A stretch of DNA of 64,000 nucleotides. It comes from Thiobacillus sp. GTDB taxonomy: Bacteria > Pseudomonadota > Gammaproteobacteria > Burkholderiales > Thiobacillaceae. The stretch lies in assembly GCA_018263115.1 (NCBI GenBank), contig JADFDC010000008.1, positions 1-64,000 of the forward strand. The letters are read 5' to 3'. The translations under genes were made by a program, and so were the position numbers. Below the pieces are notes generated by a model. That model did not search any database and was not told the DNA's origin. It worked only from the letters and a program-made list of their open reading frames with translations. Position 1 is the first letter of the stretch; every line of letters starts with the position of its first letter. This document shows positions 52,968-61,574 of the stretch, in pieces.

Positions 52968-54541
52968 TAGATCCCCAAACACTCATACAACATTGCGTAA
53001 TCGGAGAATTCCCAGTGAATTCCTCTACGGAGAACATTGTAAGGGTCTACTTTCCGAACATTGACACCGCCATAAGCTGACAGGCAACCAACATAACCCG
53101 CATTTTTCACCAGATTCAAACGTTCTGGTGTCATATGTTCCCGTCCTCCATATGGATAGGCAAAAAGAACTTTCTCCACACCAAGCTCCTCTTGCAGTTT
53201 TTTTCGTGATTCAACCAGCTCTTCCCACACCACATGCTCGGATTCCGCAGCACAATCTATATGATTCACTGTATGGGAGCCAATCAGGAATCCGTGCCTG
53301 TGCATTTCCCTCAATTGTTCCCATTCCATTACTGGTATGTAGGCATTCTTTCTACGAATATCGTGTGGAAAGAAGCGTTCCTTGGCACCGATTATTCCAG
53401 TCGACACAAAGAAAGATGCAGGAATGTCATGCCTGATCAGGATCTTCGCTGCATTAGTGTAGTTATCCAGGTACCCGTCATCAAAAGTGATGCAAACAAT
53501 TGGCTTTCTGGTTTTTTTTACGGGATATCCTGAGATTAAATCTTCGATACTGACTGGAGTGCAGTATTTCTTGATCAGTCGCATATGCCTGTCAAATTGC
53601 TCAACACCAACCGTTAGGTTATCCCGAGTACTGTCGCTGACCCTGTGATATAAAAGCACGACAACCCTAGGTGAAGCCAAGCGATAGAGCCCAAAGCGCC
53701 ATAATGTTAAGGTGAACAGGAAAATTCCATCCTTGAGCAGAATCTTGAATGAGATAGGCCTGCGCTCAATTCTGCTTTTCAACTTTGCCATCTCTTTCAG
53801 TGTTGGCTTGCGGTATGTTCTTCCCCCTTCAGCCTGTTTTTTAGAGCAGCTTGCACCTCGAAGTATTGAATCAACAGCTTCGCGCATGATGTCGACCCCA
53901 ACCTCGTCCAAGGTAAGTTGAAGGCCCTTTAGGGTGGAAAATTTCTCACGCGGAATAGTCGCCTCAACCACGATATTGCCCGCATCAAGTTTTTCATCTA
54001 CCCAGTGAACTGTGCATCCTATGTTGGATTCGCTATTCCACAACTCCCAGAATGCAGGGGGCATCCCTCTATATTCAGGCACTTTCCCCTTATGAAGATT
54101 AATGGTTCCCAGATCAGGAATGGAAAACAATTCCTTTTTTAATATTGGTGCCGCCAGGGAAATGCCCAGTTTTGGATTAAACCTTGATACTTCCTTTATC
54201 GTGTCTTGGCCATGGATATCATCAACTTTCAGAATCTTGATATTGTCTTTCGATTCGAATCCCATTGCTAAGTAGCTATTAACACCTGACGTACTGAATT
54301 TCGATGTCACTATTCGACTGAAGACTCGCGTCACCAAATCCGCGAATTGGTAGGGTATCCACCCCCACCCATTTCTTTTCAGATTTCGCCACTGGCTTTT
54401 TACGACTTTGGCAAGACTCTTCTTGGGAGAGTGCAGCACAACCATCCAGTTCACATCTGGAATAGCCCGATTGATTTCTGCAATACCCCTTTTTACTGAG
54501 TATGTAAGATCGCCAGTAAATACCACAATGTTTATTGGCAT
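52967..54541 (-). CDS. Formyltransferase fused to NodB polysaccharide deacetylase
   Basis: A 524-residue two-domain protein. Residues about 1-235 form an N10-formyltetrahydrofolate-type formyltransferase: LGTINLHKGKVPEYRGMPPA gives the catalytic Asn and His, and HWVDEKLDAGNIVVEATIP gives the Asp. Residues about 290-524 form a NodB domain: VVVLLYHRVSDSTRD, KPIVCITFDDGYLDNYTNAA, FLIGSHTVNHIDCAAE and VLFAYPYGGREHMTPE. One polypeptide could expose an amine by deacetylation and formylate it, or act on two sites. It starts at the ATG (MPINIVVFTGD) inside the stub of a broken glycosyltransferase gene; composition is AT-rich. Confidence 0.86.
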   Translation of the reverse strand: MPINIVVFTGDLTYSVKRGIAEINRAIPDVNWMVVLHSPKKSLAKVVKSQWRNLKRNGWGWIPYQFADLVTRVFSRIVTSKFSTSGVNSYLAMGFESKDNIKILKVDDIHGQDTIKEVSRFNPKLGISLAAPILKKELFSIPDLGTINLHKGKVPEYRGMPPAFWELWNSESNIGCTVHWVDEKLDAGNIVVEATIPREKFSTLKGLQLTLDEVGVDIMREAVDSILRGASCSKKQAEGGRTYRKPTLKEMAKLKSRIERRPISFKILLKDGIFLFTLTLWRFGLYRLASPRVVVLLYHRVSDSTRDNLTVGVEQFDRHMRLIKKYCTPVSIEDLISGYPVKKTRKPIVCITFDDGYLDNYTNAAKILIRHDIPASFFVSTGIIGAKERFFPHDIRRKNAYIPVMEWEQLREMHRHGFLIGSHTVNHIDCAAESEHVVWEELVESRKKLQEELGVEKVLFAYPYGGREHMTPERLNLVKNAGYVGCLSAYGGVNVRKVDPYNVLRRGIHWEFSDYAMLYECLGI

Positions 54542-54714
54542 ATTCTCAGACTCGCTATTCCAACAAGTGCCATTTTTCCCGACCAATGTGGGTACAAATT
54601 CCAGAAGTGATTAAACCTGCCTGCATCCATTTGGTTGAAAAGGTTGACCATGCCGTTTTCCATGCCGCCGGTATCAAACCGGTGCACGACATGCACCACC
54701 CGCCACGGATTCAC
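54532..54714 (-). pseudogene. Truncated 5' stub of an XrtA-associated glycosyltransferase gene
   Basis: A 60-codon frame starting with GTG that overlaps the xrtA stop (GTGA). Its first 36 residues, MNPWRVVHVVHRFDTGGMEN then GMVNLFNQMDAGRFNH, match the N-terminus of TIGR03088-type glycosyltransferases, as in the intact copy at 51801-52967 (VLHVIHHLVVGGMENGLVN). Homology stops at about 54607; the remaining codons to the TAA at 54532 are unrelated AT-rich sequence. The gene was therefore cut by insertion or replacement of the block that follows. Confidence 0.85.
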
Positions 54715-56273
54715 TTGGCGGAAACCTGTGCCAGCGCCTGCATAACGGCGGCTTCATTTTCCCGGACAAATCGCTCAAGCACGGCGGACGCTTCGGTCTG
54801 GCTGACCTCATAGGGCGCTGCCACGATGATTGAAGCGCCATCATCGCGGGCCAATCTGACGCGCGCCAGCGCCAGCACCAGTTTTGCAAAATGGTCGCTG
54901 CTGGCTTGTTTGCCATCGATCACGTTCCACTGCCATACCAGCAGACGTCTGGGCTGGGTATCCCGGGTTTTGAGCAGCACTTGCCTGACCTGACGCGGCT
55001 GACCGGCGATTACCACGGCCACCTGGCTTTCTCCAACGTTGAGCCAGTGTTCATATTTGGTCTGGCTAACCATGTAATTCTGCGAGTTGATCAGTTCTGA
55101 ATCCTGGCGTTGCGAAACATAGTAATCAAGCGCGATCTGTACCTTGTCGCTTTCTTTTGCGAAGCTGGCACGAAGCTGACGGTCCGCGCCCACCCAGTGA
55201 GGCACCCAGTCAGTAACTGGATCAACGGTTTGCCAACCCTGCGCAGGCGTGATCGCGAGCGTGGGCAATTCAGGCAGGCTGCGCTGATCCAGGAAGAAGG
55301 CATAGGCAGGCCAGACGCTTGCAACGATCAAAATGGCGGGCAGCGGTTTCTTGCTGCTGAATGCGAGGCTTGAACCCAAAGGATGAATATTGCCGGCTGG
55401 TACCGCGTCCGTTTGCAGCGGGGTTTCTTCATCTTCCCGCCAGTAGCTGCCAATCCAGAACAGCAGCAGCATGACTACGCCAAAAAATACCCAGCCGTAA
55501 ATAAGGTGATCCACGCCCACCGCGTACTTCATGCCCGAGAGGTGGCCGATCATGACGATCATGTAGGCGCGCAGGCCATTGGCAAGCAGCGGAACGATGA
55601 CGGACAGGACGGCAAAAACGAGCCGGCGCTTCCAAGACCGGTAGGTGAGATAGGCATACAGGCTGCCCAGCGTTATGGAAGCGATGAGATAGCGCAGGCC
55701 AGAACAAGCTTCGATGACCGACCAGTCACCACTGGGAATGCTGAAGTAATTACCCTCGCGATAAACCGGGATGCCGGTAAGTTGCAAGGCAGTAACCGTG
55801 AAATCCGCCGTGAATTCCATCAGCGGCGGGATGAGAAACTCGCCCACCGGAACGGCGAAGAACAGGAACATCAGCGGAAAGAACAATGCCCGTACGACTT
55901 GCAGCCCCAGCATGCTCCAGACGGCGGCGATGAGTATCGCGATGAAGGCGTATTGAGCCACCACACGCACACCGCCGGCATCGGCAAGCAACCAGGCTAT
56001 TCCTGCCATGGCCAACAGGGTCAGGCCGCGCCAGTCAGCCGCTGGTTCGATACGTGCAAGGTGATGCCGACGACCCCAGATCAGCCAGGCGCTGATGGGG
56101 AATATCAGGAAGCCGTGGGTGAAAGTTTCCGAACGCTCCCAGATTTCCACCATGGAATAGAACGTTGGCCAGTACAGGGCAAAAATGATCAGCAGAACGA
56201 GGCCTGCAAGCATGGCGGCCCTGGTCCAGGGAAAAGTTGTGGTCGCCGGAACTGTGTTGTTCATGACAGACAT
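54711..56273 (-). CDS. xrtA: Exosortase A with fused EpsI domain
   Basis: XrtA is an integral membrane transpeptidase-like enzyme that cleaves PEP-CTERM sorting signals and anchors or glycosylates the proteins during export. About eight helices fill residues 1-285, with the catalytic triad in VIEACSGLRYLIASI (Cys), NGLRAYMIVMIGHLSG (Arg) and VGVDHLIYGWVFFG (His). Residues about 310-520 are an EpsI-type periplasmic domain (TPAQGWQTVDPVTDWVPHWV, DYYVSQRQDSELINSQNYMV). Starts at 56273 or 56264 are both possible; the second overlaps the upstream stop as ATGA. No PEP-CTERM substrate gene lies in the window. Confidence 0.94.
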   Translation of the reverse strand: MSVMNNTVPATTTFPWTRAAMLAGLVLLIIFALYWPTFYSMVEIWERSETFTHGFLIFPISAWLIWGRRHHLARIEPAADWRGLTLLAMAGIAWLLADAGGVRVVAQYAFIAILIAAVWSMLGLQVVRALFFPLMFLFFAVPVGEFLIPPLMEFTADFTVTALQLTGIPVYREGNYFSIPSGDWSVIEACSGLRYLIASITLGSLYAYLTYRSWKRRLVFAVLSVIVPLLANGLRAYMIVMIGHLSGMKYAVGVDHLIYGWVFFGVVMLLLFWIGSYWREDEETPLQTDAVPAGNIHPLGSSLAFSSKKPLPAILIVASVWPAYAFFLDQRSLPELPTLAITPAQGWQTVDPVTDWVPHWVGADRQLRASFAKESDKVQIALDYYVSQRQDSELINSQNYMVSQTKYEHWLNVGESQVAVVIAGQPRQVRQVLLKTRDTQPRRLLVWQWNVIDGKQASSDHFAKLVLALARVRLARDDGASIIVAAPYEVSQTEASAVLERFVRENEAAVMQALAQVSAK

Positions 56274-57490
56274 GACGAGCTTTCATACGCCGGGCTGGAA
56301 CGGCTGGCTTCCAGATGCGGCAGGATTCGTGACAGGTTGGTTTGCCAGTCATAGGCTAGCAATATTCTGGCCCGAGCCTGTGCGCCCATGTCGGGATACA
56401 GGTCCTTGCAGACTGCCGTCACCTGGGCGGCAAAATCTGCGATGTTTTCCGCGATCATGAAGTCATCTCCGGCCTGGGCCGAAATGCCTTCCGCGGCCTG
56501 CGGGCTGGCAACGACTGGTCGGGCCATGGCCATGGCTTCCAGCACCTTGTTCTGCACCCCGCGCGCCAGGCGAAGTGGTGCAACGGCGCATGCGGCGTGC
56601 TGGACGTAGGGACGCACATCGTCCACCCTGCCGGTTACCCAGATGCCGGGCTGTGCGCCAAGGGCTTTTACCGCATCCGATGGGTTGCTGCCAACTATGG
56701 CAAACATGGCATTGGGAATGGCATCGCGCACTTTAGGAAAGATTTCACGGGCAAACCAGTCAACCGCATCGATGTTGGGCCAGTAATCCATGGCGCCCGT
56801 GAAGACGATGGGGATGGCGCCATCCGGATAGGGCGAAGACATCCCCGGATCCGGCTGAAAATAGGCAGCATCCACCCCGTTTTCAAACCAGTCGATATTG
56901 CCCGCGGCATCTGTCGCCATGCGTTTCAGATGCGCTGCCTCGACGCTGGAGACAAGGAAGCTGGCATCAAAATCCCGCGCGATGCGGGATTCCCATTCGC
57001 CTAGCTTGTGTGCCTCGCGCCGATAAAGCCAGGACAGGGGCCAGGGCTTGGTCGGCGCGTACTGCGCCCACTTGTCCGAATCCACGTCCACCATGTCCAT
57101 GAGCTTTGTTCGCATGCCCTGCGGGACATATTGGGCCATGGCGGATGAGAAGGCCAGGGCCATGTCGATAGTGTTGCTTGAGACCGTGTCCCGGACCCAG
57201 TCGGATAACAGCGCGCTTCGATAGTACGGCAGCGTCAGTGCTTCACCGGTCAGCAATCCCCTCAGGCTGGCCAGTTTTGCCTGACGCGGATTCAGTTCAA
57301 CCACTTTCACATCAGTACACCATTGGCGCAATGCATCAACATGAACACGGTCGGCCGGGTCGTCGATGAATGCGCCCAGGTAAACGCGATAGCGCCCGGC
57401 GAGAAACCTCAGCAAATGGTAGGAACGTATCTTGTCGCCCTTGTTCGGCGGATATGGCAGCCGGTGGGCAAGAAACAAAAGGTTTTTCAC
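56261..57490 (-). CDS. XrtA/PEP-CTERM system glycosyltransferase (TIGR03087-like)
   Basis: A 409-residue GT-B protein opening with NLLFLAHRLPYPPNKGDKIR, the hallmark of the exosortase A-associated sugar transferase group recalled as TIGR03087. Other blocks are MDMVDVDSDKWAQYA, FTGAMDYWPNIDAVDWFARE and APLRLARGVQNKVLEAMAMA (donor-site Glu). The GTG at 57490 follows GGGGTAGGGT, a good ribosome binding site. It ends overlapping xrtA and follows the FemAB-like gene by three bases. Confidence 0.93.
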   Translation of the reverse strand: MKNLLFLAHRLPYPPNKGDKIRSYHLLRFLAGRYRVYLGAFIDDPADRVHVDALRQWCTDVKVVELNPRQAKLASLRGLLTGEALTLPYYRSALLSDWVRDTVSSNTIDMALAFSSAMAQYVPQGMRTKLMDMVDVDSDKWAQYAPTKPWPLSWLYRREAHKLGEWESRIARDFDASFLVSSVEAAHLKRMATDAAGNIDWFENGVDAAYFQPDPGMSSPYPDGAIPIVFTGAMDYWPNIDAVDWFAREIFPKVRDAIPNAMFAIVGSNPSDAVKALGAQPGIWVTGRVDDVRPYVQHAACAVAPLRLARGVQNKVLEAMAMARPVVASPQAAEGISAQAGDDFMIAENIADFAAQVTAVCKDLYPDMGAQARARILLAYDWQTNLSRILPHLEASRSSPAYESSSCLS

Positions 57491-57493
57491 ACC

Positions 57494-58567
57494 CTACCCC
57501 AGGTTGCGGACGATGAGGGGTCCGATGAAATTGGCCACGGGCAGAGGCAGTTTCTTCCAGGCGGCGATGAACAGGCGGTATTTCGGATTGAGCGGATTCA
57601 CGTCCGGAATGCCATCCGCCTTTACCAGTTGATATTCGTAATGCAGCGGTTGTGGCTCGAATCCCCAGTTTTTCTTGAAGCTGTAGGGCCCGGTGCCAAC
57701 CTTGCTGCGTCCGTAATCAAACAGGGTGTAACCTGCTTCGCATGCCCGCCGCATGAGTTCCCAGTACTTGAAATCGTTGGCGGCCAGGTCACGCGCTTCG
57801 GGCATGTCGCCTGCATAGTAGGGCAGGATTTCGTTGCGGAAATAAAAACTCAGCACACTGCTGACAACCTGTCCATCCTTGAGCACGGACATGACTGAAC
57901 AGTCCGGGCCAAATTCCTCGCGAAGGATTTGGAAATACTTCTTTGGCAATGCTGGCGTGCCATGCCGATGGACATTATCGGAAAAAACGCCAAAGAAGCG
58001 TTCGACGCCTTCGTCCACTTCGCTGACCAGCCCGGCCTTGATGCCTTTTCTGACCATGGCGCGCTGCTTGCGCGGAATGGCATTCATGTTCGCCTCCACG
58101 TCCGGCAGTATGGCCTTGCGGAAGGTGACATACAAATCGCGTTTGGCGGGCCAGTCAGCATGAGCCTGCTCAAGATTGCGCAGTTCCAGATAATCCACAT
58201 TCAACTGGCTGGCAAGCGAGACCGCGGCGGTTTCCAGTGACTTGCGCGCTTCGTCATCATCCGCCACGACACCGCCATAGGCACAAAACGGCAGCGAGGA
58301 CAGACTGTGGCCAAACAATCGGCTGTTGACTTCGGCCAGCGGCAGGACGCCTGTGATATGCCCACCCTGCTCGGCAAACAGGAAATGCGTTTTGTGACCG
58401 AATGCTCGCTGGATGACCCGCTGCCAGCCGGCACGATGAAAGAAAGTCGCCTTGGGATGCGTCAGGACATAGGCGTCCCAGCGCGCGGATTCGGATTCCG
58501 TCAGTTGCCGGACATGAAGTTCGCCTGTCGGAACGGAAAGAATTTCGGCTTCAAGAACTGCTGACAT
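57494..58567 (-). CDS. FemAB-like XrtA/PEP-CTERM system-associated protein
   Basis: A 357-residue GNAT-fold protein of the FemAB/peptidoglycan bridge formation type, in the group recalled as TIGR03019. Diagnostic segments are HPKATFFHRAGWQRVIQRAFGH (core FFHRAGWQRVI), IPRKQRAMVRKGIKAGL, VHRHGTPALPKKYFQIL and YTLFDYGRSKVGTGPYSFKK. The family is thought to transfer an aminoacyl or acyl group to an amino sugar. The ATG at 58567 (MSAVLEAEIL) is used; the longer frame adds an unlikely leader. Confidence 0.92.
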   Translation of the reverse strand: MSAVLEAEILSVPTGELHVRQLTESESARWDAYVLTHPKATFFHRAGWQRVIQRAFGHKTHFLFAEQGGHITGVLPLAEVNSRLFGHSLSSLPFCAYGGVVADDDEARKSLETAAVSLASQLNVDYLELRNLEQAHADWPAKRDLYVTFRKAILPDVEANMNAIPRKQRAMVRKGIKAGLVSEVDEGVERFFGVFSDNVHRHGTPALPKKYFQILREEFGPDCSVMSVLKDGQVVSSVLSFYFRNEILPYYAGDMPEARDLAANDFKYWELMRRACEAGYTLFDYGRSKVGTGPYSFKKNWGFEPQPLHYEYQLVKADGIPDVNPLNPKYRLFIAAWKKLPLPVANFIGPLIVRNLG

Positions 58568-58572
58568 CACAC

Positions 58573-59409
58573 TCAATAATTGAGGAAGACCCGGTCGACA
58601 CGGTCCCACTCAAAGTCGTTCAACAAATGCTGGAGTTTGCCTTGCATGTGTTTCAGATTGACGTAATGACGGAAACGCGATTTGAGCCGGGCACCACGCT
58701 GGCGCGGCTGATCCGGATCGATCTCCCAGGGATGGAAATAGAACATGCAGGGCGACTGCTCTTTCGTGTTGACCTGATTGATTAGCCAGCGCGAAAGCCC
58801 ATACGGCATCAAGCGGAACCAGCCGCCGCCCGCCGCGGGCAGATTCCGCCCCATCATCGGCACGGTGGTGGGTGGCAGTTCCCACAAGCCGTCCTTGCCA
58901 TTGGGCTGCCAGGGGTGGCGAGGCGCGTCGGGCATACCGTAATGATCATGCTTGACCGGGAAAATGCTGGAGCTGTATCGGTGCCCGGTTTCCTCGAGCA
59001 CATCAATCGCCCAGCGATTTCGGTCACTGATGGAAAAACTGGGTGCGCGATAGCCGCCTACTGTCTGGCCGCTCTGGTCTTCCAGAATTTTTTTTGCCCG
59101 ATCCACATCCTGGCGAAACTGTTCACGATCCAGATCGCTTGCGCGCTGATGACCATACCCATGGCTGGCCAGCTCGTGGCCATTACTGATGATGTTGCGT
59201 ACCACACCCGGGTATCGATCCGCGATCCATCCCAGTGTGAAAAAGGTCGCTTTCACGTCAGCTTCATCCAGCATGGACAGGATCACATCCATGTTGCGCT
59301 CGATCCGGCAGGGCAGATTATCCCAGTCGCGGCGATCGATACTGCCTTCAAATGCCGAGACCTGGAAATAGTCTTCTACATCAATAGTCATGGCATTGGT
59401 GATGTTCAT
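58573..59409 (-). CDS. XrtA system polysaccharide deacetylase
   Basis: A 278-residue NodB-type enzyme with the start MTIDVEDYFQVSAFEG that is characteristic of the exosortase A-associated deacetylase group recalled as TIGR03006. Further conserved parts are GHELASHGYGHQRASDLDRE (metal histidines), GYRAPSFSISDRNRWAIDVL and CMFYFHPWEIDPDQPRQRG. It acts on the exopolysaccharide or its lipid-linked unit. Its ATG overlaps the wecB stop as TGATG, so the two are translated together. Confidence 0.94.
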   Translation of the reverse strand: MNITNAMTIDVEDYFQVSAFEGSIDRRDWDNLPCRIERNMDVILSMLDEADVKATFFTLGWIADRYPGVVRNIISNGHELASHGYGHQRASDLDREQFRQDVDRAKKILEDQSGQTVGGYRAPSFSISDRNRWAIDVLEETGHRYSSSIFPVKHDHYGMPDAPRHPWQPNGKDGLWELPPTTVPMMGRNLPAAGGGWFRLMPYGLSRWLINQVNTKEQSPCMFYFHPWEIDPDQPRQRGARLKSRFRHYVNLKHMQGKLQHLLNDFEWDRVDRVFLNY

Positions 59410-60512
59410 CAGGCGACTTCTCTCTCCATGGAGGCGGGTAGCCAGTCTTTCATTACCTGGGCAATGCGTTCCGCCGCCCGGCCGTCCCAGTACTCCGGAA
59501 CCCTTCCAGCCTTGCCGCCTGTGGCCAGTATTTCGCTGACCGCTTTTTTCAGCGCATTCGTATCCACCCCGATAAGGGTATTGGTGCCTTCATGCAGCGT
59601 AATGGGCCGTTCGGTATTTTCCCGCAGGGTCAGGCAGGGCACGCCCAGGGCGGTAGTTTCTTCCTGAATGCCGCCTGAATCCGTCATCACCAGGCGGGCG
59701 GATTTCATCAGACCCAGCATTTCCAGATAACCGGCAGGCGGCAGGACATGAAGGTTTTTCAGCAGGCCGTGGAGACCGAATGATTCGACCTTGGCGCTGG
59801 TGCGAGGATGCATGGGAAAGACCACCGGCAGGCTGCGGCTGATCTCATCAACCGCCTCGAGTAAAGACGCCAGCACGGATTTGTCATCCACATTCGAAGG
59901 ACGATGCAGCGTGAGCAGTGCATATTGATCTGAATTGCCGCCCAAAGTATGCCCGGCAGGCACGGCTCGAACGAGATTGCGATGCAGGCTGTCGATCATG
60001 ACATTGCCGACAAAATGCACCGAGGATTCGTCGATACCTTCGCGCTTCAGATTCTCCAGCGCGGAGCGTTCGGTTGTGAACAGCAGGCTGGAAATCTGGT
60101 CGGTCAACACGCGGTTGATTTCTTCAGGCATGCCACGGTCATAGGATCGCAACCCCGCCTCGACGTGAACGACCGGGACATTGAGCTTGCTGGCCACCAG
60201 CGCGCAGGCGATGGTGGAATTGACGTCGCCCACCACCAGAACGGCTGAAGGATTTTCTTCCAGCATCACCGGCTCAAAGCGCTTCATCACCTCGGCAGTC
60301 TGGTTGGCATGCGAGCCAGAGCCGACTTCAAGATGGTAATCCGGTGCCCGAATACCCAGATCGCTGAAGAAGCGGTCATTCATCGCCTCGTCGTAATGCT
60401 GACCTGTGTGAACCAGTTTGGCGGAAATGCCTGATGTCTGAAACGCCGTCATGATCGGCGCGATTTTCATGAAGTTCGGCCGGGCGCCGACGATGCATAA
60501 CACTTGCGTCAT
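59409..60512 (-). CDS. wecB: UDP-N-acetylglucosamine 2-epimerase (non-hydrolysing)
   Basis: WecB converts UDP-GlcNAc to UDP-ManNAc, the precursor of ManNAc or ManNAcA units in surface glycans. It has QVLCIVGARPNFMKIAPIM at the start, LVHTGQHYDEAMNDRFFSDL, VEAGLRSYDRGMPEEINRVL and MTDSGGIQEETTALGVPCLTLR, all core to the family. The ATG at 60512 is chosen by homology; a TTG at 60536 would overlap the ATPase stop and add eight residues. A 367-residue length is normal. Confidence 0.95.
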   Translation of the reverse strand: MTQVLCIVGARPNFMKIAPIMTAFQTSGISAKLVHTGQHYDEAMNDRFFSDLGIRAPDYHLEVGSGSHANQTAEVMKRFEPVMLEENPSAVLVVGDVNSTIACALVASKLNVPVVHVEAGLRSYDRGMPEEINRVLTDQISSLLFTTERSALENLKREGIDESSVHFVGNVMIDSLHRNLVRAVPAGHTLGGNSDQYALLTLHRPSNVDDKSVLASLLEAVDEISRSLPVVFPMHPRTSAKVESFGLHGLLKNLHVLPPAGYLEMLGLMKSARLVMTDSGGIQEETTALGVPCLTLRENTERPITLHEGTNTLIGVDTNALKKAVSEILATGGKAGRVPEYWDGRAAERIAQVMKDWLPASMEREVA

Positions 60513-60532
60513 GACAATGTCGTCGGCTGGGA

Positions 60533-61567
60533 TCAACCCGCGCGTTCGATGGGCGGCTGTTGATCCAGTTCTTCGTTGCCAGCCTGTTTTTCGCTGACCA
60601 TGAAGAGTATTTTTCGCACGATGGGCAGGATACGGTTGACCGAACGTTCCATCTGTTCGACGCGCTGGGACAGCCTGACAGTTTCTTCGGCCATGCCTGG
60701 TGGAGGCAATACGCCCGTTCTTGCCGACATGAGCGTTTGTGAACTTTCCTGATGGGCCACTTCGTGGCGCAAATCCTCGACTACTTCCGATATCTCTTCG
60801 TCGCCGAAGTGCGCCTTTTCTTCCAGATATCCGAACAGCATCAGGCGATCACAAAACGTGTTGATGCGGCGAGGAATACCGCCGGTAAACCGGTGGATAG
60901 CCTGGAATGCTTCATCACTGAAACTGGGCAAGCCTTTCCAGCCGACAAGGTTCAAGCGGTGTTCAATATAACCCCGCGTTTCATCGGTATCCAGCGGCCC
61001 GAGATGATAGGACGCAATCACACGCTGCCGTAGCTGTTGCATATCCACGCTCTGAAGTATGCCGCGAAATTCCGGCTGTCCCAGCAGGAATGTCTGGATC
61101 AGTGAGCGATCATCATTCTGGAAATTGGACAGCATGCGCAATTCCTCGACTGCGCGTGGAGTGAGATTCTGGGCTTCGTCGACCACCAACAACACACGCT
61201 TGTTCTGGCGGGACGCGGCAGTCAGAAAATCCTGGAGATTTTTCAATAGTGCAGACTTGCTGATGCCTTCATGTTCCAACCCCAATGATGCCGCCACACT
61301 GCGGAGAGTGTCATCGGCATCCAGTTGAGTCGAGACGAGTTGGGCCGCAATGATGTTCTCTTCTTCCATCTGCTTGAACAGATTGCGTACCAGGGTCGTT
61401 TTTCCAGCGCCCACATCTCCGGTAATCACGATAAAGCCTTCGCCCAGCGACAACCCGTATTCAAGATAGGCCATGGCACGCTTGTGCCCCTTGCTGCCAT
61501 AGAAAAATTTCGGATCCGGACTGAGCTGGAAAGGCTTGGCGGTGAAGTGGTAATAGGTATCGTACAT
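60533..61567 (-). CDS. XrtA-associated AAA ATPase (ExeA-like)
   Basis: A 344-residue AAA ATPase of the ExeA/GspA type, in the group recalled as TIGR03015. The start MYDTYYHFTAKPFQLSPDPK is diagnostic. Walker A is ITGDVGAGKTTLVRNLF, Walker B is VLLVVDEAQNLTPRAVEELR, with LSNFQNDDRSLIQTFLLGQPE as sensor region. The C-terminal part has a coiled-coil-like stretch (ETVRLSQRVEQMERSVNRIL). It probably energises or organises the export machinery at the inner membrane. It lies seven bases after the outer-membrane protein gene. Confidence 0.93.
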   Translation of the reverse strand: MYDTYYHFTAKPFQLSPDPKFFYGSKGHKRAMAYLEYGLSLGEGFIVITGDVGAGKTTLVRNLFKQMEEENIIAAQLVSTQLDADDTLRSVAASLGLEHEGISKSALLKNLQDFLTAASRQNKRVLLVVDEAQNLTPRAVEELRMLSNFQNDDRSLIQTFLLGQPEFRGILQSVDMQQLRQRVIASYHLGPLDTDETRGYIEHRLNLVGWKGLPSFSDEAFQAIHRFTGGIPRRINTFCDRLMLFGYLEEKAHFGDEEISEVVEDLRHEVAHQESSQTLMSARTGVLPPPGMAEETVRLSQRVEQMERSVNRILPIVRKILFMVSEKQAGNEELDQQPPIERAG

Positions 61568-61574
61568 GGCGTCC

